A stretch of DNA of 61,294 nt from Gammaproteobacteria bacterium (lineage in GTDB: Bacteria; Pseudomonadota; Gammaproteobacteria; Xanthomonadales; Wenzhouxiangellaceae): contig PWYW01000055.1 of the NCBI GenBank assembly GCA_003567685.1, positions 1-61,294 of the forward strand, given 5' to 3'. Below the pieces are notes generated by a model. That model did no database searches and had not been told where the DNA came from. It was given only the letters and a program-made list of their open reading frames with translations. The position numbers and the translations under genes were made by a program. Each line of letters starts with the position of its first letter. The stretch's first letter is position 1. Of this stretch, positions 42,014-50,543 are shown one piece after another.

Positions 42014-43485
42014 TGGACCTGCTGCCACAGTTCAGCCTGGCCACTGTTGTACTGCTGCCCTTTATCGGCGCGCTGCTGATTGGCCTTGCCGGACGCTCGG
42101 CGACGCTTAGGAATGCGCTGTGCTGGGCCAGTGCCCTTGCCTTCCTGCTGGCGGTGCTTGGCCTGTTTACCGGCTTCCAGTCCGGCCAGGTTGCCGACCA
42201 GCTGGTCTGGGAACTGATGCCCGGCCTGCGCATTGCCTTCAGCGTCGAGCCGCTGGGCATGCTGTTCCTGCTGCTGTCATCCGGCCTGTGGCTGCTGGCC
42301 ACGCCGTATGCCATCGGCTATATGCAAAAAGGCGGCTATGACCACCTGAACCGCTTTTTCGCCTGCTATGCCATCGCACTGGGTTCAGCGGCGGGCATCG
42401 CCCTGGCCGACAACCTGCTGACGATGTTCCTGTTCTACGAGATTCTGTCGGTCTCGACCTACCCGCTGGTGGCCCACACCGGCACGGCCAAGGCCCGTGG
42501 CGGTGCCCGCACCTACCTGGGCCTGCTGTTGCTGACCAGCATCTGCTTCTGGTTACCGGCGATGATCTGGGTGTATGCCGCCACTGGCACCTTGGACTTT
42601 GCCGCCGGCGGCATCCTCGAAGGCCAGGTCAGCCCGCTGGCCGCGGGCGCAATGCTGATGCTGTTCATGTTCGGCACCGGCAAGGCCGCCCTGATGCCCT
42701 TCCACCGCTGGCTGCCGGCGGCAATGGTGGCGCCCACCCCGGTCTCGGCGCTTCTGCATGCTGTCGCGGTGGTCAAGGCTGGTGTGTTCGTGGTGCTGAA
42801 GCTGGCGGTTTACACCTTTGGCCTGGACTTCCTGGCCGAAATGGCCTTGAGCGACATCGTGCTCTACACCGCGGCCTTCACCATGCTGACCGCCTCGCTG
42901 ATCGCCATGAACCAGGACAACCTCAAGGCCCGGCTGGCGTATTCCACCGTTAGCCAGTTGTCCTACATCGTGGTCGGCGCCATGCTGGCCAACGCGATTG
43001 CCGCCACCGGCGCTGGCATGCACATGCTGATGCACGGCTACGGCAAGATCCCCCTGTTCTTCTGTGCCGGGGCCATTTACCTGGCCAGCAAGAAAACCCT
43101 GGTCAGCGAGCTCGATGGCCTGGGCCGGCGCATGCCCGTCACCATGACGGCCTTTTTCCTCGGCGCGCTGTGCGTGATCGGCATTCCGCCGCTGGGCGGC
43201 CTGTGGAGCAAGTGGAACCTGGTCAGCGGCGCCTTCGACGGCGGCTACGGCATCATCCTGATCGCTTTCCTGATCAGCACCCTGCTGAACATTGCCTACC
43301 TGCTGCCGCCGGTGCTGCGCGCCTTCCTCAAACCACTGCCGGACGGCCAACCGGCGACGGTCAAGGAAGCCCCGCTGATGTGCGTGATCCCGCTGTCGCT
43401 GACGGCCCTGGGCGCAGTTGCACTGTTCTTCCTGGCCGGCTGGCCGCACGCGCTGGTCAGCCAGATCTTTGCCAACGGAGGCTGA
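42010..43485 (+). CDS. Second MrpD/NuoL-like antiporter subunit
   Basis: The 491-residue protein has the same fold, with LFYEILSVSTYPLVAHTGT (TM5 Glu), FGTGKAALMPFHRWLPAAM (TM7 Lys), APTPVSALLHAVAVVKAGVF and LKARLAYSTVSQLSYIV. The SALLHA-x5-K-AG motif is closer to NuoL/NuoM or the N-terminal part of MrpA than to MrpD, so it may replace the missing MrpA N-terminal half. It overlaps the previous gene by 4 nt. Confidence 0.9.
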   Translation: MMDLLPQFSLATVVLLPFIGALLIGLAGRSATLRNALCWASALAFLLAVLGLFTGFQSGQVADQLVWELMPGLRIAFSVEPLGMLFLLLSSGLWLLATPYAIGYMQKGGYDHLNRFFACYAIALGSAAGIALADNLLTMFLFYEILSVSTYPLVAHTGTAKARGGARTYLGLLLLTSICFWLPAMIWVYAATGTLDFAAGGILEGQVSPLAAGAMLMLFMFGTGKAALMPFHRWLPAAMVAPTPVSALLHAVAVVKAGVFVVLKLAVYTFGLDFLAEMALSDIVLYTAAFTMLTASLIAMNQDNLKARLAYSTVSQLSYIVVGAMLANAIAATGAGMHMLMHGYGKIPLFFCAGAIYLASKKTLVSELDGLGRRMPVTMTAFFLGALCVIGIPPLGGLWSKWNLVSGAFDGGYGIILIAFLISTLLNIAYLLPPVLRAFLKPLPDGQPATVKEAPLMCVIPLSLTALGAVALFFLAGWPHALVSQIFANGG

Positions 43486-43489
43486 TGCC

Positions 43490-43780
43490 ATGGACCTTGG
43501 ACGCTTGCTCGAAAAACTGGTCAATCGCGGCCGTTTGCTGGCGATGATCATGCTGGTGCTGCTGGCCGTGCTGGTATTGATCGACATCGTGGTGCCGCCC
43601 GCCTACGTTCGCTTCCCCTGGGATGGCATTGGCGGCTTCCCGGCGGTTTATGGCTTTGTCTCCTGTCTTGCCTTCATCGCCGTGGCCAAGGGCCTGGGCA
43701 AGCTGTTCGTCTATCAGCCCGAGGACTACTACGAGGCCCGCGACCCGAACGCCGACGCTGACAGGAACGGCCATGATTGA
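43490..43780 (+). CDS. Small two-helix protein inside the antiporter operon
   Basis: The 96-residue protein begins MDLGRLLEKL at ATG 43490 (GGAGG about 9 nt upstream). It has two membrane segments (about 18-36 and 52-70) separated by VVPPAYVRFPWDGIGGFPAV, and an acidic tail (EDYYEARDPNADADRN). It sits between two antiporter subunits and overlaps the next gene by 8 nt, so it is probably an accessory subunit. It matches none of the standard Mrp A-G subunits that I know. Confidence 0.75.
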   Translation: MDLGRLLEKLVNRGRLLAMIMLVLLAVLVLIDIVVPPAYVRFPWDGIGGFPAVYGFVSCLAFIAVAKGLGKLFVYQPEDYYEARDPNADADRNGHD

Positions 43781-45458
43781 GTTCATTCACCCTTCCCTGG
43801 CGCTGTTTGCCGGCGCCTTGCTGCTGCCGCTGCTGCGCGGGCAACTGCAAAAGATTGCCCTGGTCGGCATTCCGCTGCTGGGCCTGGCGTTGATTGCCCT
43901 GCTCCAACCCGGCCAGCACGGTCAGTTCGAGTTCATGGGCATGAACCTGGTGCTGGGCCGGGTCGATGCCCTGAGCATGGTATTTGCCTGGGTGTTCGGC
44001 ATCATTCTGGTGATTGCCGCCATCTATGCCCTGCACGTTCGCGACTGGATCCAGCATTCGGCCGCCCTGGGTTATGCCGGCTCGGCGCTGGGTGCCGTGC
44101 TGGCCGGCGACCTGCTCACGCTTTACGTGTTCTGGGAGCTGATGGTCATCACCTCGGTATGGCTGATCTGGCGCAACGACAGCGGCGTATCGTTCCGCGC
44201 GGGCATGCGCTACCTGATCATCCACGCCATTGGCGGCGTCCTGCTGCTGGCCGGCGTGGTGATCTATTACCAGACCACCGGCTCGCTGGCCTTTGATGCG
44301 ATCGAAGTAGGCGGGGCGGCTTTCTGGTTCATCCTGCTGGCTTTCATGATCAACGCTGCGGTGCCGCCGCTGCACGCCTGGCTGGCCGACGCCTACCCCG
44401 AAGCGACCATCACCGGGGCCATCTTCCTGTCGGCCCTGACCACCAAGACCGCGGTCTACACCCTGATGCGCGGCTACCCCGGCACCGAGCTGCTGATGTG
44501 GATGGGCGCCATCATGACCTTGTATGGCGTGATCTACGCCGTGCTGGCCAACGATATTCGCCGCATTCTCGCCTATCACATCATCAGCCAGGTCGGCTAC
44601 ATGGTCTGTGCCGTGGGCATGGGCACGGTGATGGCCATGAACGGTGCGGCCTCGCACGCCTTTACCCACATTCTCTACAAGGCCCTGCTGTTCATGGGCG
44701 CTGGCGCCGTCATCTACATGACCGGCAAATCGCGCCTGACCGATCTCGGCGGCCTGTACCGGCATATGCCCTGGACCTTTCTGTTCTTCATGGTCGGAGC
44801 CGTGTCAATTGCCGGTTTCCCGTTGTTCTCGGGCTTTGTCAGCAAGACCATGATCACCGAAGCGGCGGCCATGGATTACCGCTCGATCATCTTCCTGATG
44901 CTGCTGATGGCGCCGGCCGGCACCTTCCTGAGTATTGGCCTGAAGCTGGCCTGGTTTACCTTCCTGGATCGTGACTCGGGCCTGCGGCCGAAAGAGGCAC
45001 CGGCCAACATGCTGCTGGCCATGGGCCTGGCAGCCTTCCTGTGCTTTGCCATCGGGGTCTATCCGCAGCCGCTGTATGCGCTGATGCCCAACCCGGTGGA
45101 CTACAACGCCTATAACATCGGCCTGATCCTCAAGGAACTGCAGCTGCTGCTGTTTACCGGCCTGGCCTTTTTCCTGGCGCTGAAGTTCGTTCGCGGCAAG
45201 AACGTGATGGCCCTCGACGTCGACTGGCTCTATCGCGGCGGCGGCAAGTGGCTGGTGGTCGCCCTGCGCAATTCGATCACGGCAGTCAACCGCCAGACGC
45301 GGGTGCATGTCAATGCTGCGCTGGGTCGCTATGGTCGTTCGGTGGATCGCCGCCACGGCCGCGACGGCAAACTGGCACGCTCCTGGCCAACCGGTTCGAT
45401 GGCCATGTGGACGGCCATCCTGCTGGCCTCACTGCTGGTATTCGGAATTCGGAATTAG
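43773..45458 (+). CDS. Third MrpD/NuoL-like antiporter subunit
   Basis: From ATG 43773 the 561-residue protein has about 14 helices: TLYVFWELMVITSVWLIW (TM5 Glu), AFMINAAVPPLHAWLADAYP (TM7), FLSALTTKTAVYTLMRGY (a later Lys) and RRILAYHIISQVGYMVCAVG. The usual TM7 Lys before PLHxWL is Asn here (MINAAVPPLH), a substitution I recall from a subgroup of these D-type proteins. The C-terminal 70 residues form a soluble, basic tail (RRHGRDGK) before a last helix. It ends the operon; GCCGGG and CCCGGC at 45458-45482 could form a weak hairpin. Confidence 0.9.
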   Translation: MIEFIHPSLALFAGALLLPLLRGQLQKIALVGIPLLGLALIALLQPGQHGQFEFMGMNLVLGRVDALSMVFAWVFGIILVIAAIYALHVRDWIQHSAALGYAGSALGAVLAGDLLTLYVFWELMVITSVWLIWRNDSGVSFRAGMRYLIIHAIGGVLLLAGVVIYYQTTGSLAFDAIEVGGAAFWFILLAFMINAAVPPLHAWLADAYPEATITGAIFLSALTTKTAVYTLMRGYPGTELLMWMGAIMTLYGVIYAVLANDIRRILAYHIISQVGYMVCAVGMGTVMAMNGAASHAFTHILYKALLFMGAGAVIYMTGKSRLTDLGGLYRHMPWTFLFFMVGAVSIAGFPLFSGFVSKTMITEAAAMDYRSIIFLMLLMAPAGTFLSIGLKLAWFTFLDRDSGLRPKEAPANMLLAMGLAAFLCFAIGVYPQPLYALMPNPVDYNAYNIGLILKELQLLLFTGLAFFLALKFVRGKNVMALDVDWLYRGGGKWLVVALRNSITAVNRQTRVHVNAALGRYGRSVDRRHGRDGKLARSWPTGSMAMWTAILLASLLVFGIRN

Positions 45459-45494
45459 CCGGGCCATGCAATTGACCCCGGCGTAACAGTGATC

Positions 45495-45517
45495 AAAAAG
45501 GCGACAGCTCAGTCGCC
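45495..45517 (-). terminator. Rho-independent terminator overlapping the stop codon of the 91-residue membrane protein
   Basis: On the minus strand, GGCGAC and GTCGCC form a 6-bp stem whose loop TGAGCT contains the TGA stop codon of the gene. It is followed immediately by TTTTT (45499-45495). Stem arms lie at 45500-45505 and 45512-45517. Confidence 0.75.
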
Positions 45518-45784
45518 AGAATCCTGATCGCGACGCTCGCGCCGGATCACCCGGTATTCAACATCAATTGGCCCATGAGGGTCGGGCTGTGCCGACTGGC
45601 CCAGGCCCAGCCAGCGACGCACCGCCAGCACCAGGCCGGTAATGATGGCCAGGCCCATTGCTGCAATCAGAACAAAAACGCCCAGCACGAAGCTCAGCAC
45701 CAGCACACCCAGGCCGACCAGGGCCAGCCCGATGCGCGCCAGGGGATTGGTCGGGATTGAGTAAAATCGGAAGCGTGGATTCAT
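45509..45784 (-). CDS. Small two-helix membrane protein, unknown function
   Basis: The 91-residue protein has an N-terminal segment with RFRFYSIP, two adjacent hydrophobic stretches (about 15-37 and 38-58), and a hydrophilic tail ending PIDVEYRVIRRERRDQ. Tails of the type D-VEY-x-VI are seen in small uncharacterised membrane proteins of Gammaproteobacteria. The ATG is only 2 nt from the start of the divergent Rieske gene, so each gene's promoter must lie within the other, or one start is downstream of what I propose. Confidence 0.65.
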   Translation of the reverse strand: MNPRFRFYSIPTNPLARIGLALVGLGVLVLSFVLGVFVLIAAMGLAIITGLVLAVRRWLGLGQSAQPDPHGPIDVEYRVIRRERRDQDSGD

Positions 45785-45786
45785 AA

Positions 45787-46143
45787 GTGAGTGACCCCGT
45801 GAGCCAATTCGAGTTCCTTTGTCCAGCCGACCAGCTGGTGGTTGACCAATTCATCGAGCTGGAAACCCGGCTGGACGACCAGCCCTGCTGGCTGGTAGCC
45901 ACTCGCCGGCCCGACGGCCCGCGCGCCTGGCTGAACGTCTGCCCGCATGCCGGGCGACCGCTGAACTGGGCGCCCAACCAGTTTATCCGAGACGACCAGG
46001 GACAATTGGTCTGCGCCGCACACGGCGCGGTTTTCGAGACCGATGGCGGCCAATGCGTGGCCGGCCCCTGCCAGGGTGCGTCTCTCAAGGCCGTAGAGGT
46101 CATCGAAAAAGACGGCCAGATTTTGCGCCGCGTGGAAGGTTGA
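45787..46143 (+). CDS. Rieske [2Fe-2S] protein
   Basis: The 118-residue single-domain protein carries both Rieske cluster motifs: C-x-H in LNVCPHAGRPL and C-x2-H in LVCAAHGAVFE, separated by 18 residues, with GQCVAGPCQGASLKAV after the second. Such small ferredoxin-type proteins serve oxygenases, nitrite reductase-like systems or unknown electron transfer. Two GTG starts are possible (45787 and 45799). Divergent from the small membrane protein with a 2-nt gap. A gene-free stretch follows. Confidence 0.85.
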   Translation: MSDPVSQFEFLCPADQLVVDQFIELETRLDDQPCWLVATRRPDGPRAWLNVCPHAGRPLNWAPNQFIRDDQGQLVCAAHGAVFETDGGQCVAGPCQGASLKAVEVIEKDGQILRRVEG

Positions 46144-46879
46144 AGACCAGAGGCAAGACGGGGCGTGATGCCGGCTGCTGGTTTTTGGAAAGGGCGGCTT
46201 TGGTACCAAGCCTTCCCCCTCGGGTGAGCAGTCCTTGAGACCAATGCGTACCTGATTACGTCGATGATTCAGCCATTGCGGTGGCCACGTATCTGATGAA
46301 ATCAGCCTGGAAATTTAGCGCCTGTAGAGGACTCCGAGCATTCGATGGCGCCTGGCTTTAAATGCGGTTGGTTGAGGTGGGCGGCGGCGAGTGGCGCCGG
46401 CTGCCGGCGAGCGATGGCGCTATCCGGCGGTGTCGAGCCTGCGGGTTCAAGGGAGCCTTGGTGCCAATGAATATCACCGAGGCCATTGAAGGCTATGCGG
46501 CTTCGGTTTGGGTCCCGGGCGCCTGAGCCAGCTGAAACACCGTGCCCGCCGCCGCGCGCCAGCGCTCGCCATCAGCCAACACCACCCCCCGCTGATGGTT
46601 AAGAGGAAAGGGCGGGCTTGGCTTCCTGCGATCTCTCAGCCTGCTGCATCGGGGGGCAAGTGGGCCACCCGGTGGATTGAAGCTCAACGAGGGCGAGAAC
46701 TCGTCCGCATGGGCAGTGTGATCTCGAGGTCACCCAAGCTCCCGTAAACCCGCCCCAGGCAAGCCAGCCGAACGTCCCGGCCAGCCCGAAGCACCTGGCG
46801 CCACCGGATGCTCTGAACCATCTACAGGCACACAATCTGGTAGATCGCGCGAAAAGAGAAGTGCGGGCTGTCGCCGGGG
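46144..46879. other. 736-nt stretch without a recognisable gene
   Basis: Between the Rieske gene and the SLC13-type permease no frame on either strand combines a plausible start, conserved motif and coding-like composition. The short open frames here are rich in Pro, Arg and Ser and look like noise. A perfect 15-nt palindrome, CGCCGGC-T-GCCGGCG, lies at 46395-46409. The stretch could hold a decayed gene or an RNA, but I see no direct evidence for either. Confidence 0.6.
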
Positions 46880-48718
46880 CTAATAAACCAGGTTGACCAC
46901 GGTCAGCATGACGACCATGAAGACCAGGCTCATCAGCCCGCCAACCTTGATGAAGTCTTTTACCTGGTAACCGCCCGGACCCATGATCAGGGCGTTGACC
47001 GGGTGGGTCGGAAGGATGAAGGCGTTCGAGGTGGCCAGGCCGATGATCAGGGCGTAGACGGCCGGGTTGCCGCCGGTGGCCAGGGCCACGTTGATGGCAA
47101 TCGGCACCAGCAGCACCGTGGCACCCACGTTGGACATGACCAGGGTAAACAGCGTGGCCAGCACCACCAGCATGATCTGAATGCCCAACTCGGGCACATC
47201 GCCCAGAATGCCAAGCGCCTGCTCGGCCAGCCAGAAGGCCGTGCCGGTCACCTCCATGGCAAAGCCCAGCGGAATCAGGCTGGCCATCAGGAATACGGTT
47301 TTCCAGCTGACCGACTGATAGGCCTCGTCCATGCTGAGAACACCGGTCAGCACCATGCCGATGGCACCGGTCAGCAGGGCAATGGATAGCTGGAAATCGG
47401 TGAACAGGATCAGGAACATCGACAGGCTGAAAAAGCCCAGCGCGTGTGGGACTTTCTGCGGCCGCTGCTCTTCCTTGGGAATATCGGTGGCGACGATGAA
47501 ATCCTTGTCACGGGCAACATTGCCCAGGTCGCGCCAGGTGGAGTGACTGACCAGACAATCGCCCACCTGCAGCGGTTCTTCGCGCAGGCCCTGGGTGAGG
47601 ATCTCGTTGCGGCGGTTGATGGCCAGCACCGAAATGCCAAAGCGTGACCGCAGCCGGGCCTCGGCAATGCTCTGGCCGATCAGCTTGGAACCGGGCGGGA
47701 TGACCACCTCGGAAATTCCGGCCCGAGTCGGGTTGAACAAGTTGCCGAAGGTGCGGAGCCGGGGCTGCAGGCGGAGCTTGTTGTCGAGAGCGAACTGCCC
47801 GACTCGCTCGCGCGTGCCCATGACGCCGAGCACCGTGCCTACCCAGATCATCTCCTCGGCCGGCGGGGCCAGGCGCGGCTTGTCGGTGCTCTGGATGGCC
47901 AGCAGCAGCGGCGCGCCGGCCAGCTTTTCGGCCTCGGCGATGCGCATGCCCACCAGCGGCGAGTCGACCGTGACCAGCACCTCGTAGACATCGCCCTGGA
48001 TGCCATACACATCGGCAAAGTAAGATTTGGTTCGCCCTGGCGAGGCCGACCGCTTGGCCTCGATGCGCGGCAGCATGCGATTGCCCACCACCAGGAAATA
48101 GACCAGCGCCGACAGCAGCAAGGCAATGCCTACGGGGGTGACGGCAAACAAATTGAAGGGCTGCATTGCCTCGGCACCCGGCGGCAGCGAGCGGTTCGAG
48201 GTCAGGATCAGGTCGTTGAGCAGGATCAGCGGCGAGGAACCGACCATGGTGATGGTGCCCCCGACGATGGCACAGAAACCCATCGGCATCAGCAGTCGCG
48301 GCAGCGGAATATCCAGCCGGGCGGAAATGCGGCTGACCACCGGCAGGAACAGTGCGGTGGCGCCGGTGTTCTGCATGAACCCGGAGCTGACGCCAACGGT
48401 GGACGAGACCATGCTCATGATGCGCGGCTCGGAGCGCCCGCCCATCTTGACGATAAAGCCGGCCACCACGTTCATCACCCCGGTTCGATCCAGCCCGGCA
48501 CCGATGATCATCACGGCGATGACGGAAATGACCGCATTGGAAGCAAAACCGGTGAACAACTGGTCGGGCGGGACCAGCCCCAGCAGACCAATCAGGACCA
48601 GAATGCAGACGGCAGCGATATCAACGCGAACCAGCTCGGAGACAAACAGGAATACGGTCAGGCCCAGCAGCATGAGGACCAGAATCATGTCTCCGCCCAG
48701 GCTCAGGCCAGCGTCCAT
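46880..48718 (-). CDS. SLC13/DASS-type anion permease with two TrkA-C domains
   Basis: The 612-residue transporter has about 11 membrane helices in two halves (1-225 and 430-612). Between them are two cytoplasmic TrkA-C domains (about 240-330 and 335-420; GDVYEVLVTVDSPLVGMRI and GISEVVIPPGSKLIGQSI). The repeated substrate-site motifs are recognisable: SSGFMQNTGATALFLPV in the first half, and VMSNVGATVLLVPIAI with FILPTHPVNALIMGPGGY in the second. This layout is that of CysZ/SLT-like sulfate permeases and Na+/dicarboxylate or phosphate carriers. The substrate is not certain; sulfate is a fair guess. No partner gene is adjacent. Confidence 0.88.
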   Translation of the reverse strand: MDAGLSLGGDMILVLMLLGLTVFLFVSELVRVDIAAVCILVLIGLLGLVPPDQLFTGFASNAVISVIAVMIIGAGLDRTGVMNVVAGFIVKMGGRSEPRIMSMVSSTVGVSSGFMQNTGATALFLPVVSRISARLDIPLPRLLMPMGFCAIVGGTITMVGSSPLILLNDLILTSNRSLPPGAEAMQPFNLFAVTPVGIALLLSALVYFLVVGNRMLPRIEAKRSASPGRTKSYFADVYGIQGDVYEVLVTVDSPLVGMRIAEAEKLAGAPLLLAIQSTDKPRLAPPAEEMIWVGTVLGVMGTRERVGQFALDNKLRLQPRLRTFGNLFNPTRAGISEVVIPPGSKLIGQSIAEARLRSRFGISVLAINRRNEILTQGLREEPLQVGDCLVSHSTWRDLGNVARDKDFIVATDIPKEEQRPQKVPHALGFFSLSMFLILFTDFQLSIALLTGAIGMVLTGVLSMDEAYQSVSWKTVFLMASLIPLGFAMEVTGTAFWLAEQALGILGDVPELGIQIMLVVLATLFTLVMSNVGATVLLVPIAINVALATGGNPAVYALIIGLATSNAFILPTHPVNALIMGPGGYQVKDFIKVGGLMSLVFMVVMLTVVNLVY

Positions 48719-48810
48719 TGCGTGTCTCGATTCTCAGTCATTGGGAAGGCCCGTTAACCTTAACCCATCCGCTCGCTGACGGCGACGGTAATGCGCCGGT
48801 AAACCGAGTT

Positions 48811-49497
48811 TTACTGACGCTCGAGAAGAAGATCGACGATGTCGTGGCCGCGCCGCTCGCCGCGTCGCTCAAAGTGGGTCTGGGGTCGCCAGGCCGGTCG
48901 CGGCAGAAAAGGTGAGCCCTGGTTCTTGAAAACCGGCACTTCGGCCAGCGCTTCGAGCATCCATTCCGCGTAGGGCGCCCAATCGGTGGCCAAGTGCAGC
49001 AAGCCGCCCGGCTTGATGCGCTCTGCCAGCAATTCCAGGAAGGGGGGCTGGATCAGGCGACGCTTGTGGTGGCGCTTCTTGTGCCAGGGGTCGGGGAAAT
49101 AAATCCGCACCTGGTCCAGACTGGCCGGCAAGGCCTGCTGCTCCAGCACTTCGACCGCGTCGCGCATGGCCACCCGAACGTTGCTTGAGCCCTGATCGTG
49201 CAGGCTCCGCAGCAGACGACCCACGCCCGGCTCATGCACCTCGATACCGACGAAGTTGTGCTCGGGTTCATTGCTGGCCATCCAGGCCATGGCCTGGCCG
49301 TTGCCGCAGCCAATTTCCACGATCAGCGGTGCCGGTCGTTCAAACAGCGTTCTCAGGTCGTTGCAGTCGGCCGGCACACCCAGGACCGGCAGCAGCGTTT
49401 CCAGCGCTTCCTTCTGGGACTCGGTCATGCGCCCGGGCCGGCGAACGAAGCTTCTGATGCGGCGGTGGTGCCGTTCGTCGAGATCAGAATCCGTCAC
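48811..49497 (-). CDS. trmB: tRNA (guanine-N7-)-methyltransferase
   Basis: The 228-residue enzyme methylates G46 of tRNA with SAM. Motifs seen are VEIGCGNGQAMAWMA (SAM-binding), NFVGIEVHEPGVGRLL, IYFPDPWHKKRHHKRRL (catalytic signature of TrmB) and LATDWAPYAEWML. The start is GTG 49497, 10 nt after the thiG stop, with GGTGG upstream; the longer frame would run far into thiG. It is the last gene of the thiS-thiG-trmB unit, an order also known in Pseudomonas. Confidence 0.95.
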   Translation of the reverse strand: MTDSDLDERHHRRIRSFVRRPGRMTESQKEALETLLPVLGVPADCNDLRTLFERPAPLIVEIGCGNGQAMAWMASNEPEHNFVGIEVHEPGVGRLLRSLHDQGSSNVRVAMRDAVEVLEQQALPASLDQVRIYFPDPWHKKRHHKRRLIQPPFLELLAERIKPGGLLHLATDWAPYAEWMLEALAEVPVFKNQGSPFLPRPAWRPQTHFERRGERRGHDIVDLLLERQ

Positions 49498-49507
49498 GAT
49501 CCACCAT

Positions 49508-50302
49508 TCAGAAGAACGTGCCATCCAGCGGCGATGAGGCCGAGGCGAAGCGCTTGCGGGGAATGCGACCGGCCAGGTAGGCCTCGCGGCCGGCCTCGAT
49601 GGCCAGGCGCATGGCACGGGCCATGCGCACCGGGTCACGCGCACCGGCAATGGCGGTGTTCATCAACACGCCGTCGCAGCCCAGCTCCATGGCAATAGCC
49701 GCGTCCGAGGCGGTACCCACGCCGGCATCGACCAGCACCGGCACCTGGGCTTCTTCGACGATGGTCATGATGTTCCAGCGGTTCTGGATGCCCAGGCCCG
49801 ATCCGATCGGGGCGGCCAGTGGCATCACCGCGGCACAGCCCATTTCGTCAAAGCGACGGGCCAGGATCGGGTCGTCATTGGTGTAGACCATGACGTCAAA
49901 GCCCTCGTCGATCAGCACTTCGGCGGCCTTGAGTGTCTGGATCACGTCGGGGAACAGGGTTTTCTCGTCACCGAGCACTTCCAGCTTGACCAGCGTGTGA
50001 CCGTCCAGCAGTTCGCGGGCCAGACGGCAAGTTCTGACCGCATCCTCGGCGGTGTAGCAACCGGCCGTATTCGGCAGAATGGTGAACCGGTCCGGCGGCA
50101 AAACGTCCAGCAAGTTCGGCTCGCCCGGATCCTGGCCGATATTGCTGCGACGAATGGCAACGGTGACGATCTCGGCACCGGCTGCATCGGTGGCCGCCCG
50201 AGTCTGGGCCAGGTCCGCGTATTTTCCGGTACCGGTCAGCAGCCGCGACTGGTATTGGCGACCGGCAATGACCAGTGGTTTGTCGTTGACGGGGGTGCTC
50301 AT
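49508..50302 (-). CDS. thiG: Thiazole synthase
   Basis: The 264-residue TIM-barrel enzyme forms the thiazole phosphate of thiamine from dehydroglycine, 1-deoxy-xylulose phosphate and the ThiS thiocarboxylate. Seen: [11 protein letters not shown], the Schiff-base Lys in [37 protein letters not shown], and [14 protein letters not shown]. It starts 7 nt after thiS, and trmB follows after 10 nt. Confidence 0.96.
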   Translation of the reverse strand: MSTPVNDKPLVIAGRQYQSRLLTGTGKYADLAQTRAATDAAGAEIVTVAIRRSNIGQDPGEPNLLDVLPPDRFTILPNTAGCYTAEDAVRTCRLARELLDGHTLVKLEVLGDEKTLFPDVIQTLKAAEVLIDEGFDVMVYTNDDPILARRFDEMGCAAVMPLAAPIGSGLGIQNRWNIMTIVEEAQVPVLVDAGVGTASDAAIAMELGCDGVLMNTAIAGARDPVRMARAMRLAIEAGREAYLAGRIPRKRFASASSPLDGTFF

Positions 50303-50309
50303 GGGCTGC

Positions 50310-50510
50310 TCATCCTCCTCCGATGGCCTGGACAATTTCAATGCGATCGCCCTCGACGACGGATTCGCTGGCGTGCAGGCTTTTCGGCACCAGTTCGCCA
50401 TTTCGTTCGACGGCCACGCGTTTCTCGCCCAGCCCAAGCTGGTCAAGAAGTCCGGCCACACTGCATTGAGCGTCGACCTCGACGGTCTCGCCATTGACTG
50501 TAAGTTTCAT
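50310..50510 (-). CDS. thiS: Sulfur carrier protein ThiS
   Basis: The 66-residue ubiquitin-like protein ends in the Gly-Gly tail needed for thiocarboxylation (VQAIGGG). MKLTVNGE and [13 protein letters not shown] are typical of ThiS. It donates sulfur to ThiG, encoded directly after it. A 15-nt palindrome (50522-50536) separates it from pyrB. Confidence 0.95.
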   Translation of the reverse strand: MKLTVNGETVEVDAQCSVAGLLDQLGLGEKRVAVERNGELVPKSLHASESVVEGDRIEIVQAIGGG

Positions 50511-50543
50511 TACCTTAGTTTAACCGCCCGGCGGTTGATACCG

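Noticed and set aside
46493-46747. Short open frames on both strands in the gene-free stretch
   Set aside because: No start signal, no motif, Pro/Arg/Ser-rich; look like random frames in GC-rich DNA.
50522-50536. AACCGCC-C-GGCGGTT palindrome between pyrB and thiS
   Set aside because: Could be a terminator, but the usable stem is only about 5 bp and no T run follows on the minus strand, so I did not annotate it.
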